Assembly: GCF_004405105.1 (NCBI RefSeq)
Contig: NZ_SORW01000012.1
Location: 1 to 64,000 of the forward strand
DNA length: 64,000 nt
Direction: 5' to 3'
Origin: Jeotgalibacillus sp. R-1-5s-1
Lineage (GTDB): Bacteria > Bacillota > Bacilli > Bacillales > Jeotgalibacillaceae
Numbering within the stretch: position 1 is the first letter of the stretch; each line of letters begins with the position of its first letter. Of this stretch, positions 1 to 8,593 are shown in pieces. Position numbers and translations under genes: made by a program. The notes under the pieces are model-generated. The model saw nothing but the letters and a program-made list of their open reading frames with translations. It was not told where the DNA came from and made no database searches.

Positions 1-29
1 CCTGGCACCGATAGAGTATCGGTACCAGG
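1..29. repeat. Hairpin at window edge
   Basis: Near-perfect inverted repeat: arm CCTGGCACCGATA, 3-nt loop, arm TATCGGTACCAGG, with one mismatch that could pair as G-U in RNA. No T-run follows, so it is not a clear terminator. Its CCTGGCAC end resembles the ends of the composite repeat at 26851-27092. The element may continue beyond the window. Confidence 0.5.
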
Positions 30-109
30 CCGTAGCGTAGTTCTAAGCTTTTTTCTTTTTTACTGTCTACTTGACAGGGTGCAGTTCACTTCATAGCGGG
101 CCTGCATTT

Positions 110-1375
110 TTATATTGAGGATATTGACTTTACTTTAAACAGGCTGACCGTCAGTAAAATAAACAGACCTGTCGTCACCAATAGAACTGTTGTCATATCA
201 AACAGGTCTGTTACAACTCCCCCTGCCACCAGACCAATTGGAACAGAGATCATCACAAGCGTCTGGATGAGTGATGAGATTCTGCCCAACAGATGATTCG
301 GCAGCTTTTGAACAGCCACATTGACTGGAATAAAAATAAAAGCTTCACTAAACCCCACTATAACTGCAGCTACAATAAAGAAAGTGACAACAGATGAGCT
401 TTCTATAAAACCGGAAGAATAAAAGATCATCAGACCTAAAATGAAAACAAAAATCATGCTGAGAAGAAGCAAACCCATTTTAATTTTTCTATGAATGACA
501 CCAGATGTTTTCAAGGCAGATAACACACCAGCTCCAATCAAAAAGCCGACAGCAGCCGCCACTCCTACAAACGAATATTGCAGGGGGTCTGTCTTTAATA
601 TCTGATTGAAGATATAAGGTGTGTAAACTGCAAAAACCGGTGTAATCAGCAAATTAATTAAACCAAAGACGAGGATTAAAGAGTAAAAGCCCTCCTTCTG
701 TTTTAAATAAATCATGCTTTCACCAAAATCTCTGAAGACAGATGACCGCTGTGGTTTTTCATTGTTACTTGATTGCACATCCTCAATAAACATCTCCGAA
801 ATTCCACTTAATGTGTATGATAGTCCATTCAACATCAACACACCTACAACCCCAAGCATTGTGTATAACACACCTCCAGCAATCAAGCCGAAGATATTCG
901 TCACACTCTGAATGGAGGCAGACATCGAATTGGCCTTTGTGAGCTGCTCTTCTTTGACTAACAGCGGGATGAGTGCATTCGACGCCGGAACAAAGAGTGC
1001 TCCGCAAACACTTAAAATAATGGCAAGTACATAAAAAATCCAAATGGATTCAATGCCTATAAACATGATCAGACAGGCTATACCCATCACCCCACCCCTG
1101 ATCAGGTCTGTCATCACCATCAGCCATTTCCGGCTTACCTTATCAGCCATGACTCCTCCATAAGGTGCCGCCAATAAATACACTACAGCGCCTAAAGCCA
1201 TAAATACAGCTGTTTCAATTGCTGATGCTGTGATCGATAAAATATACCATCCGACTGCGATATTGTAGATGACATCACCCAATTGAGAAACAAACTTTCC
1301 ATAAAACAGCAGCATAAAATTTTTATTTCGAAATAAAGAAACCTGACCTTGGTGATTGAGTGCTAAACCATCCAT
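110..1375 (-). CDS. MFS drug/multi-efflux transporter
   Basis: A major facilitator of about 421 residues, presumably a proton-driven exporter in the cytoplasmic membrane. About twelve hydrophobic segments are visible, and the cytoplasmic loop after helix 2 carries the family A motif (GGVMADKVSRKW, about residues 73-85). The start chosen is the ATG at 1375, eight bases after a GGAGG; an in-frame GTG at 1384 overlaps that ribosome site and is unlikely. The gene lies downstream of an ArsR-type regulator on the same strand, separated by a terminator and a palindromic operator, so it probably has its own regulated promoter. Substrate cannot be read from sequence. It looks like the group of regulator-linked MFS pumps common in Bacillus. 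Confidence 0.85.
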   Translation of the reverse strand: MDGLALNHQGQVSLFRNKNFMLLFYGKFVSQLGDVIYNIAVGWYILSITASAIETAVFMALGAVVYLLAAPYGGVMADKVSRKWLMVMTDLIRGGVMGIACLIMFIGIESIWIFYVLAIILSVCGALFVPASNALIPLLVKEEQLTKANSMSASIQSVTNIFGLIAGGVLYTMLGVVGVLMLNGLSYTLSGISEMFIEDVQSSNNEKPQRSSVFRDFGESMIYLKQKEGFYSLILVFGLINLLITPVFAVYTPYIFNQILKTDPLQYSFVGVAAAVGFLIGAGVLSALKTSGVIHRKIKMGLLLLSMIFVFILGLMIFYSSGFIESSSVVTFFIVAAVIVGFSEAFIFIPVNVAVQKLPNHLLGRISSLIQTLVMISVPIGLVAGGVVTDLFDMTTVLLVTTGLFILLTVSLFKVKSISSI

Positions 1376-1401
1376 GTGAAACACCTCCGTTTTCTTCTAA
1401 C

Positions 1402-1428
1402 TTTATACATTAGATAAATATCTAATGT
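1402..1428 (-). promoter_or_regulatory. Operator/promoter of the MFS gene
   Basis: A perfect 10-bp inverted repeat (ACATTAGATA, two bases, TATCTAATGT, 1407-1428) abuts a minus-strand -10-like TATAAA (1402-1407), about 27 bp before the MFS start codon. A related half-site pair lies before the regulator gene, so the ArsR-type regulator is the likely binder; that link is inference. Confidence 0.7.
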
Positions 1429-1435
1429 TTATTTT

Positions 1436-1468
1436 TAAAAAAATGCTTCTAAATTTCATTTAGAAGCA
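1436..1468 (-). terminator. Rho-independent terminator after the ArsR-type gene
   Basis: Eleven-bp stem TGCTTCTAAAT/ATTTAGAAGCA with a 3-nt loop, followed on the minus strand by seven T. It overlaps the last codons of the regulator gene and separates its transcript from the MFS gene. Confidence 0.8.
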
Positions 1469-2540
1469 CTTTTCCACTTGCATCCATCATATCTTTAAAC
1501 CGCTGCTTATCCAGAAGATAATACACTTTGTTATCCTGCCGTTCTAATATGACAATACCGGTTTCGAACATAAGGTTCATATGATAACTGACTGTAGCTG
1601 GTGTCAGTTTTAGTAAGCTCGCAATTTCATAACCATAATGGGGTTTCTGAGCAAGCATCTTAATAATGTTAATTCTTTTTTTATCTGAAATCGCCTTCAA
1701 AAAATCGTCTACAAGATCCCGCAATTCTCTCTGGGCATGATGTTCTTTTGAACGTATACCAAGCGCAACCCAACCGGCTTTTTCACGATAATCATGAATA
1801 CTCATGGACCAGAAGCCCACCTGTTGAAAAAAGCTCAGATGTATATGAATCTTATACGGCCATTGATTTTCTTCCGGTTGAAATAATTGATAAAAGTACT
1901 GATTCAAAAACTGTACCGGATGCTCCTCGAATTGCTGCTGATAAAGGTTCAGCTCATGCTCGATCTCTTCAAACACCTGACCCTCGATGTTTTTATATGC
2001 TTTTTCGTAAAATTGACGATACAAAAAGGCAATTCGCTGCTTCGTCTCTTCCGGATTTCTCAGGCACTCCAGAACACGTTGCTTTGCCAGCTCATCTTCC
2101 ACATCTGACTCTTCAATGAATTGAATCATACCACTCACGTTTCGATTCATTTCTTCCCACATATCTTCCGTTGCAGGAATCAGGTTTGATATAAATATAG
2201 ATCCGAGATAATGACAAATCTCAGCTTCCTCTGCCGAAGAGATAAGCGACAGTAAGGCTTTGACATCATCTGACTGATCGTAGTCCAGAGCAAAAGCGGT
2301 GCCCAGCACCCCAATATCACAGATGCTGAAAAAATATTCAAGCTCCTGCCTCAGGAATTGCGAAACAGATCCGTCCAATTGCTCAATTAACGCCTCGTCT
2401 TCTTTTCTCACACTGAAGCCCATCTCATTCGCAATCTTTAACAGCTTCTCTTTTTCACCAATTACTTTTAAAGCAATCGAAAACTCAACACATTCATTCC
2501 GTTTAAACGATACGGATGAAAGAATGTTTTCACGAAGCAC
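1449..2540 (-). CDS. ArsR-type winged-helix regulator with long N-terminal domain
   Basis: About 363 residues. The C-terminal 85 residues form an ArsR-like winged helix (KRINIIKMLAQKPHYGYEIA, then the recognition helix around TPATVSYHMNLM, then a beta wing), while the first 270 residues are an acidic helical domain that I do not recognise and that probably senses a ligand or mediates dimerisation. Such N-terminally extended ArsR proteins are known in Bacillales. The AAGGAG ribosome site touches the ATG at 2549, so the GTG at 2540 (spacing nine) is the better start. Promoter TTGACG-N17-TAATCT lies just upstream and is covered by operator-like repeats, suggesting autorepression. The neighbouring MFS gene is the obvious target. 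Confidence 0.75.
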   Translation of the reverse strand: MLRENILSSVSFKRNECVEFSIALKVIGEKEKLLKIANEMGFSVRKEDEALIEQLDGSVSQFLRQELEYFFSICDIGVLGTAFALDYDQSDDVKALLSLISSAEEAEICHYLGSIFISNLIPATEDMWEEMNRNVSGMIQFIEESDVEDELAKQRVLECLRNPEETKQRIAFLYRQFYEKAYKNIEGQVFEEIEHELNLYQQQFEEHPVQFLNQYFYQLFQPEENQWPYKIHIHLSFFQQVGFWSMSIHDYREKAGWVALGIRSKEHHAQRELRDLVDDFLKAISDKKRINIIKMLAQKPHYGYEIASLLKLTPATVSYHMNLMFETGIVILERQDNKVYYLLDKQRFKDMMDASGKVLLNEI

Positions 2541-2559
2541 AATCGTCATCTCCTTAGGT

Positions 2560-2615
2560 ACATTAGAATTTCATCTAACATAAGATTAAAGTAAGTTTAG
2601 ATAGACGTCAATCTA
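2560..2615 (-). promoter_or_regulatory. Promoter and operators of the ArsR-type gene
   Basis: Minus-strand sigma-A promoter TTGACG (2606-2611), 17-bp spacer, TAATCT (2583-2588). Two inverted repeats overlay it: TAGAT-N8-ATCTA (2598-2615) across the -35 and ACATTAGA-N6-TCTAACAT (2560-2581) at the expected start of transcription. The second matches the operator at 1407-1428 in both half-sites. Confidence 0.7.
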
Positions 2616-2686
2616 TTTTTGTTATGGTCCCATTTTAAAAAATCAATCATACACTACATCATTCCGAAAAATTAAGGAGGTTTTTT

Positions 2687-2902
2687 ATGAATGGTCAGCA
2701 AACTGTCTTTACCTCTCTGTATGATCCGTACGTATTTCAGGCTTTGAATACACTTATCGGAAAGCCTATTACAGTTCAGACAACTAAAAACCCGGTGCAG
2801 GGTATGTTAAAAAGTGTAGCGCCAGATCACTTCGTTGTTGAGATCAATCAGACGCCATTTTTCATCCGCACACAGGAAGTTGTCTGGGTCTCCCCTGCCT
2901 GA
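2687..2902 (+). CDS. YuzF-like DUF2642 protein
   Basis: A 71-residue protein with the DUF2642 pattern: a conserved region around IGKPITVQTTKNPVQGMLK followed by DHFVVEI and a terminal VVWVSP, a small beta-rich fold. Bacillus relatives (YuzF and others) are small proteins of unknown function, several of them linked to spores. An AAGGAGG lies eight bases before the ATG. The gene sits 60 bp before the manganese catalase on the same strand, and the two may be co-transcribed, but I see no proof of shared function. Confidence 0.75.
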   Translation: MNGQQTVFTSLYDPYVFQALNTLIGKPITVQTTKNPVQGMLKSVAPDHFVVEINQTPFFIRTQEVVWVSPA

Positions 2903-2962
2903 CATATTGATCACTCCTCCCGCATAAATATAGCAGGAATGCCACTCTGAGGGAGGAACCTT

Positions 2963-3853
2963 ATGTTTAAACGAGTGAATAAGCTGTTAATTGATCTTCC
3001 CGCTCCTGAATACGGCGATGCCAACGCGGCCGCAGCCGTACAGGAGCTTCTTGGCGGTAAATTTGGTGAAATGTCCACATTGAACAACTATATGTATCAA
3101 TCCTTTAATTTCAGACAAAAAGGGAAGCTTAAGCCTTTTTATGATCTTGTCGCCAGCATTACAGCTGAGGAATTCGGTCATGTTGAGCTCGTCAGCAACA
3201 CGATTAACCTGGTGAACAAAGGGACTTCTTTTACTGCAGAACCTGATTTAACACCTCTGCATAATGCCAAGGATAAACGAAATACTTATTCTTTTATCGC
3301 AACTGCACAAACGTCACTTGCCGGAGATTCCATGGGAAATGCATGGCGCGGGGATTATGTTTTTTCAAGCGGCAACCTGATTCTCGATCTGCTTCACAAC
3401 TTCTTTTTGGAAATTGGGGCACGAACTCATAAAATGCGCGTTTATGAAATGACGGATCATCCGACTGCCCGTGAAATGATCGGTTACCTGCTTGTACGTG
3501 GCGGCGTTCATATTCTTGCTTATGCCAAAGCAATTGAAATCGCAACCGGTACCGATTTGACAAAAATGCTGCCGGTGCCAAATCTCGATAACCGCGTGTT
3601 TGACCATGCCCGTAAATACGAGGACCAGGGTGTCGGAAATGTTCTGTTTACATGGAGTGATGGGGATTATCAGGACATTCGCCAGATCTGGAAAGGAACG
3701 AATCCTGCGAACGGTCAGCCTCTGGTCGTGCAGGAAGGCATTCCTGAAGGTGCGCCGATCCCTGATCTGAATGATCTTCCGGAAGAATTCGCACCGGGCA
3801 TTGACCGCGATTTGTACCAGCAGATTGCCAAACGTCTGTTAGCTGACATGTAA
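2963..3853 (+). CDS. Manganese catalase (YdbD-like)
   Basis: Non-haem dimanganese catalase, 2 H2O2 to 2 H2O + O2, 296 residues, the usual family length. The five metal ligands expected for a ferritin-like four-helix core are visible with the right spacing: E36, E70, H73 (AEEFGHVE), E150 (FFLEIGARTH) and H183 (RGGVHILAY). It resembles B. subtilis YdbD and the CotJC group, which are spore or stress catalases, so a role in spore or oxidative-stress protection is likely. Good ribosome site GAGGGAGG. It follows the YuzF-like gene by 60 bp and precedes ywbE. Confidence 0.9.
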   Translation: MFKRVNKLLIDLPAPEYGDANAAAAVQELLGGKFGEMSTLNNYMYQSFNFRQKGKLKPFYDLVASITAEEFGHVELVSNTINLVNKGTSFTAEPDLTPLHNAKDKRNTYSFIATAQTSLAGDSMGNAWRGDYVFSSGNLILDLLHNFFLEIGARTHKMRVYEMTDHPTAREMIGYLLVRGGVHILAYAKAIEIATGTDLTKMLPVPNLDNRVFDHARKYEDQGVGNVLFTWSDGDYQDIRQIWKGTNPANGQPLVVQEGIPEGAPIPDLNDLPEEFAPGIDRDLYQQIAKRLLADM

Positions 3854-3929
3854 TCAGGGGGCTTCACCTTAAACAATTGATCTGTTCATGCTATGATAAG
3901 GGAAATTCGGAAAAGAGGATCTTATTATC

Positions 3930-4124
3930 ATGAATGGACAAAAACGGGCAGATATTTCACCCGGTAAGCAGGTGGATATCGTGTTAAAGAAAGACCAGCG
4001 ATCAGGCAATCTGACAAACGGTGTCGTCAAGGACATCTTAACGAACTCTCCTTCCCATCCACACGGTATTAAAGTGCGTCTGACGGACGGCCAGGTTGGC
4101 AGAGTGAAAAAGGTATATGAGTAA
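3930..4124 (+). CDS. YwbE family protein (DUF2196)
   Basis: A 64-residue protein that matches the YwbE/DUF2196 family over its full length: an N-terminal IxxGxxVDIVLKKDQRSG block, then TNGVVKDILTNSPSHPHGIK and a C-terminal VRLTDGQVGRV. It has the look of a small beta-barrel (SH3/KOW-like). Function is unknown. A moderate promoter (TTAAAC-N17-TATGAT) lies in the 76-bp gap after the catalase gene, and a strong terminator follows. Confidence 0.85.
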   Translation: MNGQKRADISPGKQVDIVLKKDQRSGNLTNGVVKDILTNSPSHPHGIKVRLTDGQVGRVKKVYE

Positions 4125-4127
4125 AAT

Positions 4128-4156
4128 AAAAAAGGACCTGTTTGGGTCCTTTTTTA
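4128..4156 (+). terminator. Terminator after ywbE
   Basis: AAAAAGGACC / GGTCCTTTTT stem with a 6-nt loop and T-run; nearly symmetrical, so it could work from both sides. Confidence 0.85.
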
Positions 4157-4512
4157 TTGGTTATATATAAGAATCGTGCCCTTGGTTGATCATGATTGAC
4201 CCTATATAAGAAAACCGCTTCCAGATGTTTTTTGGAATTCCATCACTATGTTGACTTATTCAATCGTTTGAAAAAATAATTAAGTCTTTCCAGAAAATAT
4301 TTCCTTCTAATCAGAAATTAATTCCTTCACAAGGGGTCTGACGCTGACTTTTCCCCTCAAACCAGAGCTCTATTCCTTCTTTCCAACAGCATGATTCCTT
4401 CATTTCAGCGAAGGATTCCTTCACTTCAATTTCCTTCCCTCTCCACAAACACAAAACAGTTTGACGCGGACACATCCTACAGTATCCACACATCCATAAC
4501 CGCGTCATTCAT
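4157..4512. other. Gene-free stretch with degenerate repeat
   Basis: No gene with a credible start or ribosome site was seen between ywbE and the helicase gene, which converge here. The stretch holds the degenerate TTCCTTC array described at 4301-4436. The rest is AT-rich and unremarkable. Confidence 0.6.
4301..4436 (+). repeat. Degenerate six-unit TTCCTTC array
   Basis: Six cores of the form TTCCTTC (one is TTCCCCTC) start at 4301, 4322, 4351, 4373, 4395 and 4416, that is with spacings of 21, 29, 22, 22 and 21 bp. The cleanest units read GATTCCTTCA followed by TTTC or CTTC. It looks like a decayed member of the 21-bp arrays found elsewhere in the window. Confidence 0.5.
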
Positions 4513-6768
4513 TCACTTCCACTCCTCAGGCAGCAGTTTTTGATATTGCGGGGTCAGATAGCGGTCGTCAATCAGCAGCAGGACGCCTGAATCCGATTCG
4601 GTTCTGATCAGCCTTCCTCCCGCCTGCAGCACTTTATTCATGCCAGGAAACACGTAAGCATATTGGTATCCATTTAACCCGCGAGCCTGAAAATACTTTT
4701 TCAGCTCGTCTCGCTCCGGGTTCATCTGAGGCAGGCCTACACCGACTATTGCTACACCTGTTAACTGATCCCCCGGCAGGTCAACACCTTCGGAAAAGAC
4801 ACCACCCATCACCGCAAAGCCGATCACCTGGCGATCAGAAGTACGATAGGCAGCTAAAAATTCGTCACGCTCTTCCTCTGTCATGCGGGCTGACTGCTTC
4901 AGGATATGAAGGTCTTCCCATTCATCCTCCAGCATAAATTCATCATAGCCCATCTCCATATACTGATAGGATGGGAAGAAAATCAGGAAATTTCCTTTGT
5001 GCTGACGGATTGCTTCAGCGAGTGTCACAGTAATTTCACTGATCGTCACTTCACGATCCCTGTATTTAGTGGAAACCGGCAGGAGTCTGACATCAATCTG
5101 TTCTTTGGAAAACGGAGATGGCAATACCAACCCATAGTCCTCCGGCACACCGCCGAGCATGGTCCGCATATAGGGTACAGGAGAAAGTGTGGCACTGAAA
5201 AAGACAGACGCTCTATAGCCCTTTGCTGATCCGGCAATAAAATCTGATGGATCCATACACACGATTTTCAGCATCACATCACTGCGCTGCTTTTGAATGT
5301 AAATGTAAAAACGCTCATCCATCTGCTCTGTGACAGCAATCAACTGGCGAACGGCGAAGTAGAGCTCAAGCACGCCCTCTTCCCTGATTCCGCTGTGCAC
5401 CGCACGCTCAGCCTCTTCGTAAAACTCACGAACCGCCTCAAGCCATTCTTCAGGACATGTGTCCGTCATAACATAAGTGCTTTCGAGTTCTTTTTTTATC
5501 GCTAAAAATGCTTTATTGACACGTTTAGCGGCATCCCGTATCGATTTACTGAGGGACTCCACACGGCTGAGCGCCAGAAAAGGAGCCTTCATGATCGCAG
5601 CTGAATACATCGCGCTTGCCCGATCCGGCAGATTATGTGCTTCATCCACTAACAGAACGGAGGACCGCTTCTGCTCGCCTGCCATTCTTTTTCGTGAGAC
5701 TCTCGGGTCAAACACGTAATTATAATCACCGATCATCGCATCCGTTACATAGGACAGATCCATGGAATATTCAAACGGACAAACCCGGTGCTTCATCGCG
5801 TATTGCTCGATCACTTCACGTGTCATGAGATCCTCGTTCTCTAAAATATCCATGACAGCCCCATTGATCCGGTCAAAGTGGCCGTCAGCAAACTCACAGT
5901 ATTCCTTCTGACAGATCGTCTTTTCCTTAAAGCAGATTTTATCCTTCGCTGTCATGGAAACGGCGGTCATTTCAAGCCCGCTGTTTTTCATCAGCCTGAA
6001 CGCTTCCTCTGCTGTTGTGCGGGTGGTTGTTTTCGCAGTAGCATACACAATCTGATTCACTTTACCTTCCCCAGCCGCTTTCACTGCTGGAAAAAGGGTC
6101 GAGATCGTTTTTCCAATGCCTGTCGGAGCCTGTGCAAAGAGCTTCCCTTTTTCCTCAATCGTCCGGTAAACAGTACCTGCTAACTGACGCTGTCCAGGCC
6201 GGAATTCGCCAAAAGGGAACGTCAGCGCTGCAATCGAATCATCCCGTTTTTTACGGCGGTTGTGCATCAGTAGCGCAAACGGTTCATAGATCGCCACCAT
6301 TTTTTCAACCTGCTCAAACAGAAATGATTTCTGATAAGTGTTCATAAACCGCTTTTCCTCACGGCTTGATGATTGGACGTACGTCATCTGAATCCGGATT
6401 TCCTCAAGGTCTTGTTCCTCTGCAATGATCCATGCATATACCATGGCCTGCGCTTCGTGGACAGGGACAGGCGATTCTATTTCATCCAGTGATCTGGAGG
6501 TCGATTTAATCTCATCAACAATCACCTGATCTCCACGAAATAAAAGACCGTCGCAACGGCCTTCCAAAACAAACTGAATCCCGTCCCTCTCAAGTGAACG
6601 GGACAGGAATTTTTCTTTCTCATCCCCGTCTTCATACGCTTTCTGAACGGCCTGATGGATTCGGGTCCCCTCCATCATCGCATTCGCACTGCCAATCGTC
6701 GCATCAATGCTGCCGCCGCGATACACGTATTCAGCCAGTCTGCGCGCAGACAGTGAAACAGTCTCCAT
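4513..6768 (-). CDS. XPD/DinG-type helicase with N-terminal PD-(D/E)XK nuclease-like domain
   Basis: About 751 residues. The first 150 look like a PD-(D/E)XK nuclease domain (GRCDG near residue 72 and VDEIK at 84-88). Then comes an Fe-S superfamily 2 helicase: Walker A (APTGIGKT, about 214-221), a four-cysteine cluster region (around CFKEKTICQKEYC and the later VCPF), DEAH box (LVDEAHNLPDRA), and C-terminal motifs FSEGVDLPG and QAGGRLIR. It should unwind DNA 5'-3' in repair or recombination, as XPD/DinG relatives do; the nuclease part may process ends. The ATG at 6768 is six bases after GGGGAG; an earlier TTG touches that site. It is 15 bp downstream of ywbD on the same strand. Confidence 0.85.
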   Translation of the reverse strand: METVSLSARRLAEYVYRGGSIDATIGSANAMMEGTRIHQAVQKAYEDGDEKEKFLSRSLERDGIQFVLEGRCDGLLFRGDQVIVDEIKSTSRSLDEIESPVPVHEAQAMVYAWIIAEEQDLEEIRIQMTYVQSSSREEKRFMNTYQKSFLFEQVEKMVAIYEPFALLMHNRRKKRDDSIAALTFPFGEFRPGQRQLAGTVYRTIEEKGKLFAQAPTGIGKTISTLFPAVKAAGEGKVNQIVYATAKTTTRTTAEEAFRLMKNSGLEMTAVSMTAKDKICFKEKTICQKEYCEFADGHFDRINGAVMDILENEDLMTREVIEQYAMKHRVCPFEYSMDLSYVTDAMIGDYNYVFDPRVSRKRMAGEQKRSSVLLVDEAHNLPDRASAMYSAAIMKAPFLALSRVESLSKSIRDAAKRVNKAFLAIKKELESTYVMTDTCPEEWLEAVREFYEEAERAVHSGIREEGVLELYFAVRQLIAVTEQMDERFYIYIQKQRSDVMLKIVCMDPSDFIAGSAKGYRASVFFSATLSPVPYMRTMLGGVPEDYGLVLPSPFSKEQIDVRLLPVSTKYRDREVTISEITVTLAEAIRQHKGNFLIFFPSYQYMEMGYDEFMLEDEWEDLHILKQSARMTEEERDEFLAAYRTSDRQVIGFAVMGGVFSEGVDLPGDQLTGVAIVGVGLPQMNPERDELKKYFQARGLNGYQYAYVFPGMNKVLQAGGRLIRTESDSGVLLLIDDRYLTPQYQKLLPEEWK

Positions 6769-6783
6769 CCGCAACTCCCCCTT

Positions 6784-7962
6784 TTAACCGGCTTTAATCA
6801 TGCAAACTTTTAAATAATCCCCTTCCGGAAATGCCGGCGTCGTCCGGAAATCATCCGGGAGTGAAAAGGTTTCAATAATCTTATATCGTCTCCCTTTCTC
6901 TTTAAAAGCTTTATCAATAAATGAACGGAATTTTTTCATATCAAAGGAAGCCGCATTTGTTGAAGCGACCATCACACCGTTTTTCTCTGTCAGATCAATC
7001 GCCTGTTTAATCAGATTTTTATAGTCCTTTGCAGCGCTGAACGTATGCTTTTTAGACCTCGCAAAGCTTGGTGGATCCATAATAACAAGGTCATACGTGA
7101 CGTTATTTTTAACAGCATAATCAAAATATCTGAACACATCTCTTACCAGAATATCCTGCGCCTCATAGTCAATGGCATTCATACTGAACTGCTCAATTGT
7201 TTTTGGCAGGCTCCGGTTTGCCAGATCCACACTCGTTGTCTTCACTGCACCACCAAGGGCTGCAAACACCGAAAAAGCCCCTGTATAGGAAAAGGTGTTC
7301 AAGACATTTTTTCCTTCTGCATACTGGTTTCTAATTGCTTGTCTGACATTACGCTGATCAAGAAAAATCCCTGTCATCGCACCGTCATTCAGATAAACCG
7401 CAAAATGGGCACTGTTTTCTTTCACCACAATCGGGAAGGTCGGCCGCTCTCCACGGACAAAATCATCATCCTCCACATACTGACCCTTTGAATCAAAACG
7501 CTTTTTCTCATAAATGCTGTCATACGGCAGAACAGCTTCAAATGCATCCAGAATCATATCCCTGAATGCATAAATCCCTTTACTGTACCAGGTAAATAAA
7601 TAGTGACCGGCATAATGATCAATCGTCAGGCCGCCTACTCCATCACCTTCACCGTTGAATAACCTGAAAGCAGTCGTCTCCGTATCCTCAAAAAACGGCT
7701 TGCGATAGGCAGCTGCTTCTGTTATTTTCAGTTTGAAAAATTCCTGATCAATTGTTTCAGACTGATTCCAGCTTAACAGCCAGCCTGAACCTTTGTTCTG
7801 CTTCCCAATGTATCCCGTTGCCAAAAAACTTCCACGCATATCTTCTGCCTGTACAACCGAACCCTCCTCCGGAATGTCACCTTCAATCATCTCTGTGAGT
7901 AAAAGAGGATATCCCTGGCGGATTTTCTCGGTAAATTTCTTTTTAATGCTGACTTTCTTCAA
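6784..7962 (-). CDS. Class I SAM-dependent rRNA methyltransferase, YwbD (RlmI-like)
   Basis: About 392 residues with the RlmI/RlmO arrangement: an N-terminal PUA RNA-binding domain (residues 1-75), a small linker domain and a Rossmann methyltransferase with the SAM motif NTFSYTGAFSVFAALGG and the catalytic-region motif IMDPPSFARSK. It probably makes 5-methylcytosine in 23S rRNA, as E. coli RlmI does. The start chosen is TTG 7962, eight bases after GGGAG, giving the family-typical N-terminus KKVSIKKKF; an ATG at 7980 is possible. It overlaps the upstream SRPBCC gene by 20 bp, so the two are coupled. Confidence 0.85.
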   Translation of the reverse strand: MKKVSIKKKFTEKIRQGYPLLLTEMIEGDIPEEGSVVQAEDMRGSFLATGYIGKQNKGSGWLLSWNQSETIDQEFFKLKITEAAAYRKPFFEDTETTAFRLFNGEGDGVGGLTIDHYAGHYLFTWYSKGIYAFRDMILDAFEAVLPYDSIYEKKRFDSKGQYVEDDDFVRGERPTFPIVVKENSAHFAVYLNDGAMTGIFLDQRNVRQAIRNQYAEGKNVLNTFSYTGAFSVFAALGGAVKTTSVDLANRSLPKTIEQFSMNAIDYEAQDILVRDVFRYFDYAVKNNVTYDLVIMDPPSFARSKKHTFSAAKDYKNLIKQAIDLTEKNGVMVASTNAASFDMKKFRSFIDKAFKEKGRRYKIIETFSLPDDFRTTPAFPEGDYLKVCMIKAG

Positions 7963-8416
7963 CCTGATCGCTCCCTGCATCCTGCTTCTCGATGTATTTT
8001 TTCAATCGCTGTAAATGAAATAATTCTTCCTTGGAAATCATCCGCACAATCATCCCTTTAAACATAGAACGCGCCAATCCCTTCGTCTGAATATCTCCTT
8101 CAAAGGTAATAAACGTGCCATCTCCTTCAGGACGAAATGTATAGCGGAACGTAATCTGCACGCCATTTTGTTCACTGGAAACGGCGTAAGAACGATTCGG
8201 TTCGTACTCCGTTACGAGCAGCTCCGATCTGACCCGGCGCCCACCAAGATTTCGGATCTCTTCATAACGGGTTCCTTTTGAAACGGGACCTTCCGTTAAT
8301 TTAGTGACTTCCTCCACCTGATCCATAATTTGAGGAGAATTCTCCATTCGTACAGTTTTTGCAAATACTTCTTCAACCGGGCGGTTAATCACCATTGTTT
8401 GATTCAATGCTCCCAC
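7943..8416 (-). CDS. SRPBCC (START-like) family protein
   Basis: About 157 residues with the SRPBCC pattern: an N-terminal strand NQTMVINRPVEEVFA, a helix, long curved sheet (ITFRYTFRPEGDGTFITFEG) and a long C-terminal helix ending in an acidic tail. Members bind hydrophobic ligands or act as cyclases/chaperones; the ligand here is unknown. The start is GTG 8416, seven bases after GGAGG; an open frame continues to 8470 without ribosome site. It is first in a minus-strand run with ywbD and the helicase gene. Confidence 0.7.
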   Translation of the reverse strand: MGALNQTMVINRPVEEVFAKTVRMENSPQIMDQVEEVTKLTEGPVSKGTRYEEIRNLGGRRVRSELLVTEYEPNRSYAVSSEQNGVQITFRYTFRPEGDGTFITFEGDIQTKGLARSMFKGMIVRMISKEELFHLQRLKKYIEKQDAGSDQVEESQH

Positions 8417-8593
8417 TGATACTCCTCCTGACCAATCCATAATTGGTTCTATTATAACGTTTCTGGACAAAAACTGCTGAATCAGGCGTTCTTTCGATGA
8501 AATCTTAATCTGCCTGTCGACCTATTGAGACATTATTACATTTATGTTACATTTATATTCAGACTATTTCACGAGCTTTTGACTTAGAAAGGA

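Noticed and set aside
4311-4508. 65-codon minus-strand frame after the helicase gene
   Set aside because: No start signal; composed of the degenerate TTCCTTC repeat.
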